NCBI GenBank assembly: GCA_038237245.1
Contig: JBBRYY010000002.1
Location: 18,683 to 82,682 of the forward strand
From: FEN-1250 sp038237245
GTDB taxonomy: Bacteria; Gemmatimonadota; Gemmatimonadetes; Gemmatimonadales; Gemmatimonadaceae
Direction of reading: 5' to 3'
Length of the DNA stretch: 64,000 nt
Both the position numbers and the translations under genes were made by a program. The notes under the pieces are model-generated. The model made no database searches, had not been told where the DNA came from, and worked only from the letters and a program-made list of their open reading frames with translations. Shown here one piece after another: positions 56,625 to 64,000 of the stretch (positions are counted from its first letter, which is position 1; each line of letters begins with the position of its first letter).

Positions 56625-58169
56625 ATGGCGAGCAGGATTCTGATTCTCGATTTCGGATCGCAGTTCACGCAGCTGATCGCGCGCAGGGTGCGCGAGGCCG
56701 GCGTCTACTCGGAGATTCACCCGCCTACTCGCTCGGCAGAGTGGATCAAGGAATGGAATCCGACGGGGATCATCCTGAGCGGCGGCCCGAACTCGGTTTA
56801 CGACGATGGCGCGCCGACCGTGCCGAAGAACGTCCTCGACTTCGCTCCAACGCTCGGCGTCTGTTACGGGATGAATCTCATCGTGCATCTCATGGGTGGA
56901 GAGATCGCACCTGCGGATCGACGCGAGTATGGCCGCGCGGAGCTGATCATCGACGACAGCGACACGTTGTTCGAGGGTTTCACGAAAGGCGAGTCGACCT
57001 CCGTCTGGATGAGCCACGGCGACCAGGTGAAGAAGGTCCCCGAGGGATTCGAGGTACTCGCACATAGCGCGAACTCGCACATCGGAGCGTTCAGGGCGCG
57101 AAACCGGCCCATCTTCGGTGTGCAGTTCCACCCTGAGGTGGTGCATACGCCGCGCGGCGGAGAGCTGATCGAAAACTTTCTCTTCGGCGTCTGCAAGGCC
57201 GTTCCGTCGTGGACGACTGGCGCGTATATCGAGGAGGAGGTCGCGAAGATCCGGGAGATGGTGGGTGACGCGAAGGTGATCTGCGGTCTCTCCGGTGGCG
57301 TGGACTCGTCGGTAGCGGCGGCGCTCGTGCATCGCGCGATCGGCTCGCAGCTCACATGTATCTTCGTCGATCACGGCTTGCTGCGACTGCACGAGCGCGA
57401 GCAGGTGGAGAGGACCTTTCGCGCACATCTCGGTATCGAGTTGATCACGATCGATGCCTCGGATCGCTTTCTGAAGGCGCTGGAGGGCATCGAGGATCCC
57501 GAGGAGAAGCGGCGCCGCATCGGCCACACGTTCATCGATGTATTCGAGGATGCGGCGGCAGAAGCGGGGCACGACGCGAAGTTCCTGGTGCAGGGAACGC
57601 TCTATCCCGATGTGATCGAGTCGGCGGCGCCGCATGGCGGACCGTCGGTGACGATCAAGACGCACCACAACGTGGGCGGGCTCAAGCCTGACATGAAGTT
57701 CGCGCTGATCGAGCCGCTGCGCGAGCTGTTCAAGGACGAGGTGCGCAAGGTTGGCCGCGAGCTCGGACTCCCCGAGCTCATCGTGGGGCGGCATCCATTC
57801 CCGGGTCCGGGGCTCGCGATCCGCATTCTCAGCGACATCACGCGCGAGAAGATCGATGTGCTGCAGCGCGCCGACGCGATCTATCTCGAGGGGATTCGCG
57901 AGGCGGGGCTGTACGACGACATCTGGCAGGCATTTGCGGTGCTACTGCCGGTACGCAGCGTCGGCGTCATGGGCGACTATCGCACGTATGAGAACGTCGT
58001 CGCCCTGCGTGCAGTCACGAGCCTCGACGGCATGACCGCCGACTGGTTTCCATTCCCGCCCGACGTGCTGGGCCGCATCTCGAACCGGATCATCAACGAG
58101 GTGCGCGGGGTGAATCGCGTGGTGTACGACGTGAGCTCGAAGCCGCCGGCGACGATCGAGTGGGAGTGA
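56625..58169 (+). CDS. guaA: GMP synthase (glutamine-hydrolysing)
   Basis: 514 residues from the ATG at 56625. Converts XMP to GMP. N-terminal class I glutaminase (Leu-Asp-Phe-Gly-Ser-Gln-Phe-Thr-Gln-Leu, catalytic Cys in Gly-Val-Cys-Tyr-Gly-Met, His/Glu in Phe-His-Pro-Glu-Val), then the ATP pyrophosphatase loop Leu-Ser-Gly-Gly-Val-Asp-Ser-Ser, then the dimerisation domain ending Pro-Pro-Ala-Thr-Ile-Glu-Trp-Glu. The residue after Gly-Met is Asn instead of the usual Gln. Length is standard. Confidence 0.96.
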   Translation: MASRILILDFGSQFTQLIARRVREAGVYSEIHPPTRSAEWIKEWNPTGIILSGGPNSVYDDGAPTVPKNVLDFAPTLGVCYGMNLIVHLMGGEIAPADRREYGRAELIIDDSDTLFEGFTKGESTSVWMSHGDQVKKVPEGFEVLAHSANSHIGAFRARNRPIFGVQFHPEVVHTPRGGELIENFLFGVCKAVPSWTTGAYIEEEVAKIREMVGDAKVICGLSGGVDSSVAAALVHRAIGSQLTCIFVDHGLLRLHEREQVERTFRAHLGIELITIDASDRFLKALEGIEDPEEKRRRIGHTFIDVFEDAAAEAGHDAKFLVQGTLYPDVIESAAPHGGPSVTIKTHHNVGGLKPDMKFALIEPLRELFKDEVRKVGRELGLPELIVGRHPFPGPGLAIRILSDITREKIDVLQRADAIYLEGIREAGLYDDIWQAFAVLLPVRSVGVMGDYRTYENVVALRAVTSLDGMTADWFPFPPDVLGRISNRIINEVRGVNRVVYDVSSKPPATIEWE

Positions 58170-58170
58170 G

Positions 58171-58842
58171 CTACTTCTTTCCCGGCCGCTCTCCTTTCGC
58201 TCCACCCCTGGGCCGGCGCACCGCTCGCACCATCCCCGTCTTTCCCCCACCCACGAAGAACTGATCGCCACCGTCGGACTCGAGCCCCGACACTCCTGTT
58301 TTTGTTGGCATCTCGAGCAGCTCCAGCACCTCGCCTGTTTTAGGGTCGATCCGTCGCACATCGCTTTCGTCGCCTTCCCAGGTGCCGTGCCACAGCTCGC
58401 CGTCCACCCACGTCACCCCCGTGACGAAGCGGTTGGACTCGATGGTGCGGAGGATCTTTCCCGTGTCGGGATCGATCTGATGGATCTTCTTCTCGCGATA
58501 TTGCCCGACCCACAGCGTCCCTTCGGCCCACGCGAGCCCTGAGTCTCCGCCCTCGCCCGGAGCCGGAATCGTAGCGAGCACGAGGCCGCTCGCAGGATCG
58601 ATCTTCTGAATACGCTTCTCGGCGATCTGCCAGAAATGTTCGCCATCGAAGGCGGAACCAGCATGCGCCGGCACGTCGATCGAGCGTACGACAGTGCCGC
58701 TCGCGGCATCCATCGCGTTCAGCTTGTCTCCGGAGGCGAACCAGGTACGCTCGCCGTCGTGCGTGACGCCACCCACCTGTTCGACGCCCGGAAAGGGGCC
58801 GTATTCACGTATGATCTCTGCAGATGATTGTTTCATGCTCAC
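58171..58842 (-). CDS. Small beta-propeller protein, glutaminyl-cyclase-like
   Basis: 223 residues from a GTG (an ATG two codons later is equally possible). About five repeats of the pattern Ile-Asp-Pro-x-Thr/Ser-Gly-x-Val/Leu-Leu followed by Gly-x-Leu-Trp-x-Gly, each ~40 residues, as in streptogramin-lyase/YncE and glutamine-cyclotransferase propellers. No signal peptide, so probably cytoplasmic. The C-terminus is basic. No catalytic residues can be assigned. It starts 3 bp after the stop of the regulator gene, so they are one operon. Confidence 0.72.
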   Translation of the reverse strand: MSMKQSSAEIIREYGPFPGVEQVGGVTHDGERTWFASGDKLNAMDAASGTVVRSIDVPAHAGSAFDGEHFWQIAEKRIQKIDPASGLVLATIPAPGEGGDSGLAWAEGTLWVGQYREKKIHQIDPDTGKILRTIESNRFVTGVTWVDGELWHGTWEGDESDVRRIDPKTGEVLELLEMPTKTGVSGLESDGGDQFFVGGGKTGMVRAVRRPRGGAKGERPGKK

Positions 58843-58845
58843 ATG

Positions 58846-60066
58846 CTAGTCGATCGGCAGCGGAGACGGGAGTAACAAGGTTGTCGTGAATCCCGCAGCG
58901 GGGGCGGCAGTCCAGCGACGCGCGCGTCCACGTCCGAACCACTGCACCTTGCCGGCGTCGGCCAGAGTGTCGAGGGCACGCTGCACGGTGCGCTGGCTCG
59001 TGCCAAGTGCCAGCGCGAGTGCGGAGCTCGACCAGGCCTCGCCATCGGTGATCAATGCGAGCACAGTTGCGTGCTGTTCGTCGACGGGCTGCGCCAGCAC
59101 GACAACGTTACTCGCGCCCACCTGCGCAAGAGCGAAGCCGTGCTTCGTTGCGTTGACTCCTGCGAGCGGCTTCAACACTGCGCGCAGGCGCCCGATCTCG
59201 ACGCGCAGCCGAGCGCGATGCGAGTCATCGACGAACCTCGCGCCGAAGGCCCGCGCGAGCAGCACATCGCGCGGTACGTCTGCTGGCCACGCCTCCGCCA
59301 GCGCGCGCACGAGCGCAAACAGCACCGGGCGCGACGTGAGTGACACCACGGACCGTGCGTCGCGAACCACGTATCGACACGCGTCGACGACCAGCACGTC
59401 AGACACGTACAAGGCCTCCACATCCTCGAGAAGGAGAAGCCGCTCTGCTCCACGGGCGATGAGGCGCGCCGCAGGCGTGTTCAGCACGGCGGATGCATGT
59501 GCGACCTCGGCGGTCAACGCCGGGATCCCTGCGTCGCGCGCGGCGCGCTCCGCCCGGGCGATCGCCTCACGCGCAGCGCGCGTCCGCAGCCGCCGCATGG
59601 CGATCCCCGAGACCACGAGCTCGTAGCCCGCCCTCGACGCAGGCCGCAGCACGGTGGCATCGAGCTCCGCGAGAATGTGCTGCGCGTCGTCGAGCCGTCC
59701 GATGAGGAGCAGTCTGCGAGCCTCGAGATAGCGCGCGTACGCGGCGTTCACCAGATCACCGTGCGCCTCGAGCGTCGCGCGTGCATCGTCGAGCGCCTTC
59801 GCGGGCCACCCCAGCTCGCGCGACACGAGCGCGATCTCGGCCTCGGCCACCACGCACCGCGCGCGAGCCACCGCTTCCCTCGTGCCGAACGCGCGCGCCG
59901 CGCGGCGCACCAGCGTCTTCGCTCGCACGAGATCGCCCAACTGCGCCATCGCGATGCCGCGCAGCGCGAGCGCCGGCGCATCCTCGCGCAGCGCGACGCG
60001 CTTCAGTGCGCCAAGCGGGTCGCCGGCCGCGAGCGCACGCGCGGCGGCGGTGATTATCGAGTCCAC
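58846..60066 (-). CDS. TPR-like/winged-helix transcriptional regulator
   Basis: 406 residues from a GTG immediately after an in-frame stop. Residues 1-190 are helical repeats rich in Ala/Arg with TPR-like spacing. About 195-300 form an OmpR-type winged helix (Ser-Arg-Pro-Val-Leu-Phe-Ala-Leu-Val-Arg-Ala-Leu, then His-Arg-Ala-Arg-Leu-Arg-Val-Glu-Ile-Gly-Arg-Leu-Arg). The C-terminus holds a second HTH (Leu-Gly-Thr-Ser-Gln-Arg-Thr-Val-Gln-Arg-Ala-Leu). Such proteins are ligand- or partner-responsive regulators. It is divergent from the DUF899 gene and probably controls it and itself. Confidence 0.75.
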   Translation of the reverse strand: MDSIITAAARALAAGDPLGALKRVALREDAPALALRGIAMAQLGDLVRAKTLVRRAARAFGTREAVARARCVVAEAEIALVSRELGWPAKALDDARATLEAHGDLVNAAYARYLEARRLLLIGRLDDAQHILAELDATVLRPASRAGYELVVSGIAMRRLRTRAAREAIARAERAARDAGIPALTAEVAHASAVLNTPAARLIARGAERLLLLEDVEALYVSDVLVVDACRYVVRDARSVVSLTSRPVLFALVRALAEAWPADVPRDVLLARAFGARFVDDSHRARLRVEIGRLRAVLKPLAGVNATKHGFALAQVGASNVVVLAQPVDEQHATVLALITDGEAWSSSALALALGTSQRTVQRALDTLADAGKVQWFGRGRARRWTAAPAAGFTTTLLLPSPLPID

Positions 60067-60081
60067 TTAAATCGCGCCACA

Positions 60082-60147
60082 GTTGTCACTCACACCTCCT
60101 CGTCGCCCGGCCACAATCTACCTCACGACCGCTGACCAGGTTGTCAC
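60082..60147. repeat. Two GTTGTCAC direct repeats in the divergent promoter region
   Basis: Identical 8-mers at 60082-60089 and 60140-60147, each followed by T or C. They lie between the regulator and the DUF899 gene, so they could be operators. Chance occurrence of two copies in this short interval is low but not negligible. Confidence 0.35.
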
Positions 60148-60194
60148 CTCGGGCAGCGGATTCACCTGACTTGTACTCGACGGAGAGATGCGCG

Positions 60195-60962
60195 ATGACC
60201 ACTCACAAGACTGGCACACGAGAGGAATGGCTGGCGGCACGACTGGAGCTGCTGGAGGCGGAGAAAGAGCTCACACGGCGTGGCGACGAGATCTCACAGC
60301 GGCGCCAGGCGCTGCCGTGGGTACGGGTGGATGCCGACTACAGATTCGAGACCGAGGAAGGCAACGTCGCCCTTGCGGAGCTGTTCAAGGGGAATTCACA
60401 GCTGGTCGTCTACCACTTCATGTTCGGGCCGGAGTACACGGCGGGCTGCCCATCGTGCTCGGCGATTGCGGATGGCTTCAACGCAGTCTTCGTACATCTG
60501 CAGCACCATGATGTGTCATTCACCGCGGTGTCGCTGGCCCCGCTCGCGAAGCTAAAGGAGTACGAGCGCCGCATGGGATGGACCTTCCCCTGGGCCTCAT
60601 CGGTGAGCAGCGATTTCAATTTCGACTACAACGTGTCGTTTACGAAGGAGCAGCAGAGCAAGGGCACCATCGAATACAACTACCAGCGCGGTGGCCACGC
60701 GATGGACGACACGACCGTTATCTCGGGGCCGGTGGCCGAGTTCGCTGCGATGGCCGGAACGAACGCGGCCGCGTATACGCGACAGAGGCCTGGGATGAGC
60801 GCGTTCGCCCTCCAGGATGGCGTCGTCTACCATACCTACTCCACATATGGTCGCGGCGTGGACGCGATCTGGGGCATGTATCCGTGGCTCGACCGCGCGC
60901 CCCAGGGACGGAACGAGCACGGCGTCTGGTGGAAGCGTCACGACGAATACTCGAAGCGCTGA
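60195..60962 (+). CDS. DUF899 thioredoxin-like protein
   Basis: 255 residues from the ATG at 60195. DUF899 proteins have a thioredoxin-like fold. The Cys-Pro-Ser-Cys motif in Gly-Cys-Pro-Ser-Cys-Ser-Ala-Ile-Ala-Asp and the typical Leu-Pro-Trp-Val-Arg-Val near residue 40 are present. Also conserved are the Phe-Met-Phe-Gly-Pro strand, Tyr-Asn-Val-Ser-Phe and a C-terminal Trp-Trp-Lys-Arg-His-Asp-Glu-Tyr. Family function is undetermined; a thiol or metal role is plausible. It precedes a DUF2182 membrane gene by 10 bp, so the two may work together. Confidence 0.88.
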   Translation: MTTHKTGTREEWLAARLELLEAEKELTRRGDEISQRRQALPWVRVDADYRFETEEGNVALAELFKGNSQLVVYHFMFGPEYTAGCPSCSAIADGFNAVFVHLQHHDVSFTAVSLAPLAKLKEYERRMGWTFPWASSVSSDFNFDYNVSFTKEQQSKGTIEYNYQRGGHAMDDTTVISGPVAEFAAMAGTNAAAYTRQRPGMSAFALQDGVVYHTYSTYGRGVDAIWGMYPWLDRAPQGRNEHGVWWKRHDEYSKR

Positions 60963-60972
60963 GTGAGACGTG

Positions 60973-61596
60973 ATGCCGATGCCGGGACAGTCGTGGCTCC
61001 ACAGCGCATCGTCGTTCCTCAGCATGTGGGACGTGATGATGGCAGCGATGATGCTGCCATCGTTGCTCCCGGTGTTGTGGCGGTTTCGGAGGGCTGCCCG
61101 CGACACGGGTGAGACGCGACGCAACGTGCTGACCGCGCTGGTCGCCTGCGGATACTTCGTAGTATGGACCACCTTCGGGATGGTGCTCTGTCTGCTCGGC
61201 ATCGCGTTTGGAGCTGTGGAACTGCAGTTGCCGGCGCTCCGGCGTGCGGCACCGATGGCGATCGGAGGCCTCGCGATCATGGTCGCCCTTCATCAACTCT
61301 CCACGTCGAAGGCGCATCATCTCGCCTGCTCCAGAGCGGTCTCGTGCGCACGCGGCTCGGCGGCGCGCGCCGGTGCAGCGTTGCTGCTCGGCGTGCGACT
61401 CGGCGCCCACTGCGTTTGCGACTGTGGGCCCGTGATGGCGTTACTTCTCCTCTTTGGCGCGATGGACTTGCGGACGATGGCTCTGGTGACTGTTGCGATC
61501 ACCGTCGAGCGTATCGCGCCGGCTGAATCGCAGCCGGCGATCGGTGCTCGCGGATGGTTGGCCAGTCCACACTGGTCGCAAACCCGGATGTCCTGA
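60973..61596 (+). CDS. DUF2182 integral membrane protein
   Basis: 207 residues from the ATG at 60973 (a GTG directly before is in frame). Several membrane helices. The family signature Met-Trp-Asp-Val-Met-Met-Ala-Ala-Met-Met-Leu-Pro-Ser is present near the N-terminus. A Cys-rich segment (Cys-Val-Cys-Asp-Cys-Gly-Pro) near residue 155 could bind a metal. The function of the family is not known. It lies directly after the DUF899 gene. Confidence 0.85.
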   Translation: MPMPGQSWLHSASSFLSMWDVMMAAMMLPSLLPVLWRFRRAARDTGETRRNVLTALVACGYFVVWTTFGMVLCLLGIAFGAVELQLPALRRAAPMAIGGLAIMVALHQLSTSKAHHLACSRAVSCARGSAARAGAALLLGVRLGAHCVCDCGPVMALLLLFGAMDLRTMALVTVAITVERIAPAESQPAIGARGWLASPHWSQTRMS

Positions 61597-61677
61597 TTCG
61601 TCTCTTGCGGGAACCAGGAGATGTCGCAATTGTCAACGAATGAGTGGGTTGCTTCCAACCGTAGTTGTGGAGGGCGC

Positions 61678-62115
61678 ATGCGATCCTTCGTTGTTGGACT
61701 TGCAGTCCTGGGCTCACTGGCGGCATGCGATTCGACGACCGCAAACAGCAACGCGAGTCCGCTGCAGCTCGCACAGCATCAAGTGCAGTGGGAGCATCGA
61801 AGCTTCCATTCGTACACGTACGACTATCACAACAGCGCGCCGCTCGGGAACGCCAACGTGCACGTCACCGTGACTGCCGATACCGTCTCGAGTGCGTTGG
61901 ACGTAGTCACGGGCATGCCGCCACAGAACGGCGTCATCGTTCCGACGATCGATGGGCTCTTTCTCTATGCGCACGTGATTCTCGGCGAGAAAGGCGCGAC
62001 CGTGACTCTCGAGTTCGACTCGCAGCTCGGCTATCCGACACGCGTCTCCGCATTCAACAACAATCCCGGCGGCGGATTCGATGCCACGGTGTCTAATCTG
62101 CATCCAACAGCATAG
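61678..62115 (+). CDS. DUF6174-like lipoprotein, first of a tandem pair
   Basis: 145 residues from the ATG at 61678, behind GGAGG. A lipoprotein signal (Val-Leu-Gly-Ser-Leu-Ala-Ala-Cys) leads into a small beta-domain: Gln-Trp-Glu-His-Arg-Ser-Phe-His-Ser-Tyr-Thr-Tyr-Asp-Tyr, Thr-Ile-Asp-Gly-Leu-Phe, and Gly-Tyr-Pro-Thr-Arg. This matches the DUF6174 pattern. It has a paralogue next door (62223-62669) with the same order of motifs and a similar translation start region. Confidence 0.78.
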   Translation: MRSFVVGLAVLGSLAACDSTTANSNASPLQLAQHQVQWEHRSFHSYTYDYHNSAPLGNANVHVTVTADTVSSALDVVTGMPPQNGVIVPTIDGLFLYAHVILGEKGATVTLEFDSQLGYPTRVSAFNNNPGGGFDATVSNLHPTA

Positions 62116-62151
62116 GCATCGATGCTGAGGAGCGCCCGGCTGCGACACTTT

Positions 62152-62174
62152 CGCACGCAACTTGGTTGCGTGCG
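62152..62174 (+). terminator. Perfect hairpin between the two DUF6174-like genes
   Basis: A 10-bp stem CGCACGCAAC / GTTGCGTGCG with a TTG loop. No T-run follows, so it may be a processing or attenuation element. Confidence 0.5.
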
Positions 62175-62222
62175 CGTGTTCCGCGAATTTGCATTGGTCG
62201 CGTAGCGCACACCGGAGGGCGC

Positions 62223-62669
62223 ATGCGATCAGTCATCGTGGGACTCGTTGTGATCGCAGCGCTCGGCGCATGCGAGGGCACTCGTGCCGTCACGAGCGCC
62301 GACAAGGCCGGCCTCGCGGAGCACGAGGCGCAGTGGGCCGCGCGCACGTTCCACAGCTATGTCTACGATTACTCCGAGACGCAACTCTCAACGAGCTACA
62401 ACGTGCGCATCACCGTCGTAAACGACACGGTGACGACCGTCATCGATACGCAGACCGGGCAGCCGCCTGCCGTTCCACGCACGTGGCCCACGATCGACGG
62501 GCTGTTCAACGAAGCCGACTTCGCGGTGCGGAATGGCAACTACTCGGTTTCGCTCGAATACGACGACCAGTACGGCTATCTCACGCTCCTGCGCCTCACG
62601 ACGAACAACCCGGGCGGCGGCTTTCTCGCACGCGCGTCGAATCTGCAGCCGCTCTCTGGGCCTGGCTAA
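62223..62669 (+). CDS. DUF6174-like lipoprotein, second of a tandem pair
   Basis: 148 residues from the ATG at 62223, again behind GGAGGGCGC. Lipoprotein signal (Ile-Ala-Ala-Leu-Gly-Ala-Cys), then Gln-Trp-Ala-Ala-Arg-Thr-Phe-His-Ser-Tyr-Val-Tyr-Asp-Tyr, Thr-Ile-Asp-Gly-Leu-Phe and Tyr-Gly-Tyr-Leu-Thr. Both mature proteins also end with Asn-Asn-Pro-Gly-Gly-Gly-Phe. Its stop codon overlaps the stop of the MFS gene on the other strand (shared CTAA). Confidence 0.78.
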   Translation: MRSVIVGLVVIAALGACEGTRAVTSADKAGLAEHEAQWAARTFHSYVYDYSETQLSTSYNVRITVVNDTVTTVIDTQTGQPPAVPRTWPTIDGLFNEADFAVRNGNYSVSLEYDDQYGYLTLLRLTTNNPGGGFLARASNLQPLSGPG

Positions 62670-63958
62670 TCGACCACCGGGCGCGCATCGAAAAAGGCAC
62701 CAAACACGATCGCACCGACAACACTCAGCGCCGCGGCGAGCGCGAAGGCCGCCGCGTACGTCCCGGTGATATCCACCAGCCATCCGGTTACCGCCACGCC
62801 GATAATCCCCGGCACCGTGCCGATGCTGTTGCTCAGCCCCACGAGCAGCGCGCTGCGTCGCGGCGCGACGTCGAGAATCGCCGGTGAGTACCCGCACCAC
62901 GTGCATCCGAGAGCGCCGGTAGCGGCACACAGGAGCGCGAGCGCCGACGCCGGTGAGTGAGAGAGGCGCGTCAGCAGCAGGAACGTCGCGCATGCCACGA
63001 GACCCGAGCACTGCATCAGACGCCGTACGAACGTCGTGCTCGCACCGCGCGCGATCATGACGTCGGAAAGCCACGCTGCCACATTCATCGTGAAGAACAT
63101 CGCGATCCATGGTGCCGCCGAGAACACTCCGGCACTCGCAATGCCGAGTTTTTGCACATCGCGGAAATAGCTCGGCAGCCACGATAGGAGCACGTACAGA
63201 TCCCACATCGTCGCGAACTGTCCAATCACGATCGCGACAACGGACGCACGCAGCATCCACCGGTGCGATCCCTCGACACGAGTCTGCGTCGCATCGCCGC
63301 CAGGAGCGGCGGCGAGAAGCGCGCGCTCCGCGGCATCGACCCGTGCATCGGATGCCGGGTCATTCTCGATGTCGTGGAACCAGTACGCCGTCCAGAGGAG
63401 ACCGACGCTCCCGAACACGTAGAAGGCTGCGGGCCACCCATAACGCGCGACGAGCCACGCGGAGCCGAGGAGGCCGACGACCGTTCCCACCGGAACGCCG
63501 CTCAGGAGCCGCGCGATCGCCCGCGCGCGCTCCGCCGCAGGGACCCACCGCCCGAACAGCTCGTAGGCCGCAGGAAACATCCCGGCCTCGCCGATCCCCA
63601 TTCCGATGCGCGCCGCGATCAGCAGCGGGAGGGAGGTTTTCGCCGCGAGCGGAGTGAGGAGCGTGAAGATCGACCACGCGAGCACCGAAACTCCGAGCAC
63701 CCGCTTCCCGCCGTATCTCGTCGACAGAATTCCCGCGACATACATGAACAGCAGATATCCCGCAAAGAACGCGGAGAGAACGAATCCTTTTTCGGTCTGC
63801 GACCAGCCGAACTGTTCTTTCATCGCGACGGCGGCCACTGAGATGCTCACGCGGTCCGTATAGGCGATGATGCATGCGAGCATCGCGAGCAAGACGACCG
63901 CACGCCGCCTCGGCCAAGCGTTTCGCGCGGAGGCGGTGGCGGCGTGTGAATCAGACAT
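62666..63958 (-). CDS. MFS transporter (anion:cation symporter type)
   Basis: 430 residues from the ATG at 63958. Twelve membrane segments are expected. The start Ile-Ala-Tyr-Thr-Asp-Arg-Val-Ser-Ile-Ser-Val-Ala, Gln-Thr-Glu-Lys-Gly-Phe-Val-Leu-Ser-Ala-Phe-Phe-Ala-Gly-Tyr and Gly-Ile-Gly-Glu-Ala-Gly-Met-Phe-Pro-Ala match the ACS family. Those members carry hexuronates, glucarate, phosphate esters or, in eukaryotes, glutamate. Substrate cannot be fixed. The gene is convergent with the DUF6174 pair, and its upstream region lies at the window edge. Confidence 0.9.
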   Translation of the reverse strand: MSDSHAATASARNAWPRRRAVVLLAMLACIIAYTDRVSISVAAVAMKEQFGWSQTEKGFVLSAFFAGYLLFMYVAGILSTRYGGKRVLGVSVLAWSIFTLLTPLAAKTSLPLLIAARIGMGIGEAGMFPAAYELFGRWVPAAERARAIARLLSGVPVGTVVGLLGSAWLVARYGWPAAFYVFGSVGLLWTAYWFHDIENDPASDARVDAAERALLAAAPGGDATQTRVEGSHRWMLRASVVAIVIGQFATMWDLYVLLSWLPSYFRDVQKLGIASAGVFSAAPWIAMFFTMNVAAWLSDVMIARGASTTFVRRLMQCSGLVACATFLLLTRLSHSPASALALLCAATGALGCTWCGYSPAILDVAPRRSALLVGLSNSIGTVPGIIGVAVTGWLVDITGTYAAAFALAAALSVVGAIVFGAFFDARPVVD

Positions 63959-64000
63959 TGTCGTCAATGCGAGCAGCAGTCGACGCTGAGTTTACTTGCG

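Noticed and set aside
1..64000. CRISPR arrays, toxin-antitoxin pairs, restriction systems or biosynthetic clusters.
   Set aside because: No regularly spaced repeats and no recognisable nuclease, Cas, toxin or synthase genes were found on either strand.

Overview
The window is a GC-rich, gene-dense bacterial chromosome segment. It carries about 66 protein genes, no rRNA, no intact tRNA and no CRISPR array. Gene content suggests a Gram-negative soil-type bacterium. Long housekeeping operons, a RodA/PBP2/Mre wall machine, a DAP-lysine pathway, a PEGA-type Ser/Thr kinase, many small secreted proteins and an archaeal-type ProRS fit a member of Gemmatimonadota. That placement is inference from content and style; no marker was compared against a database.

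Layout. (1) 1-5600: a truncated secreted-protein gene, a strong UUCG-capped terminator, then a five-gene leftward phage-derived block (small terminase-like protein, two large ejection-type virion proteins, an unknown protein and a small HTH protein). A ~780 bp non-coding tract follows, ending in a tRNA 3'-end-like fragment that may be an attachment-site scar. (2) 5.8-9.3 kb: Crp/Fnr regulator, M19 dipeptidase, GNAT acetyltransferase and small conserved proteins. (3) 9.5-15.3 kb: tightly overlapping dapE-asd-dapD-tyrA-aroA-cmk operon, followed by rpsA with its own promoter and a structured leader. (4) 17.4-25.5 kb: secreted proteins, an S41 peptidase, and an acyl-CoA carboxylase operon (carboxyltransferase, biotin carboxylase, biotin carrier) interleaved with a redoxin and an RNA methyltransferase. 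(5) 25.6-34.3 kb: rplM-rpsI, then rpsB-tsf-pyrH-frr-uppS-cdsA-dxr-rseP plus a small envelope protein. (6) 34.3-42.6 kb: kinase, rpsO-pnp-M16 peptidase, alanine dehydrogenase, polysaccharide deacetylase and small membrane proteins. (7) 42.6-58.2 kb: ferredoxin-geranylgeranyl-reductase-type pair, divergent mreBCD-PBP2-rodA, accD, folC, hisS, proS, lysA, a phosphoesterase and guaA. (8) 58.2-64 kb: accessory end with a propeller protein and its regulator, divergent DUF899-DUF2182 genes, a tandem pair of DUF6174-type lipoproteins and an MFS transporter.

Functionally the core ties envelope growth together. DAP and lysine synthesis (dapE, asd, dapD, lysA), undecaprenyl and isoprenoid supply (uppS, dxr), phospholipid and fatty-acid precursors (cdsA, accD) and the elongasome (mreBCD, PBP2, rodA) sit beside translation genes. 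Four housekeeping transcription units (rpsA, rplM, rpsO, mreB) share a near-identical promoter layout, a TTG-type -35, exactly 17 bp, and a TAGCTT or TAACTT -10, which is the clearest regulatory pattern found. No fully convincing new defence or mobile system is present. The best candidates for new biology are the promoter motif, the rpsA leader, the isolated phage module with its tRNA scar, and the small secreted-protein families.
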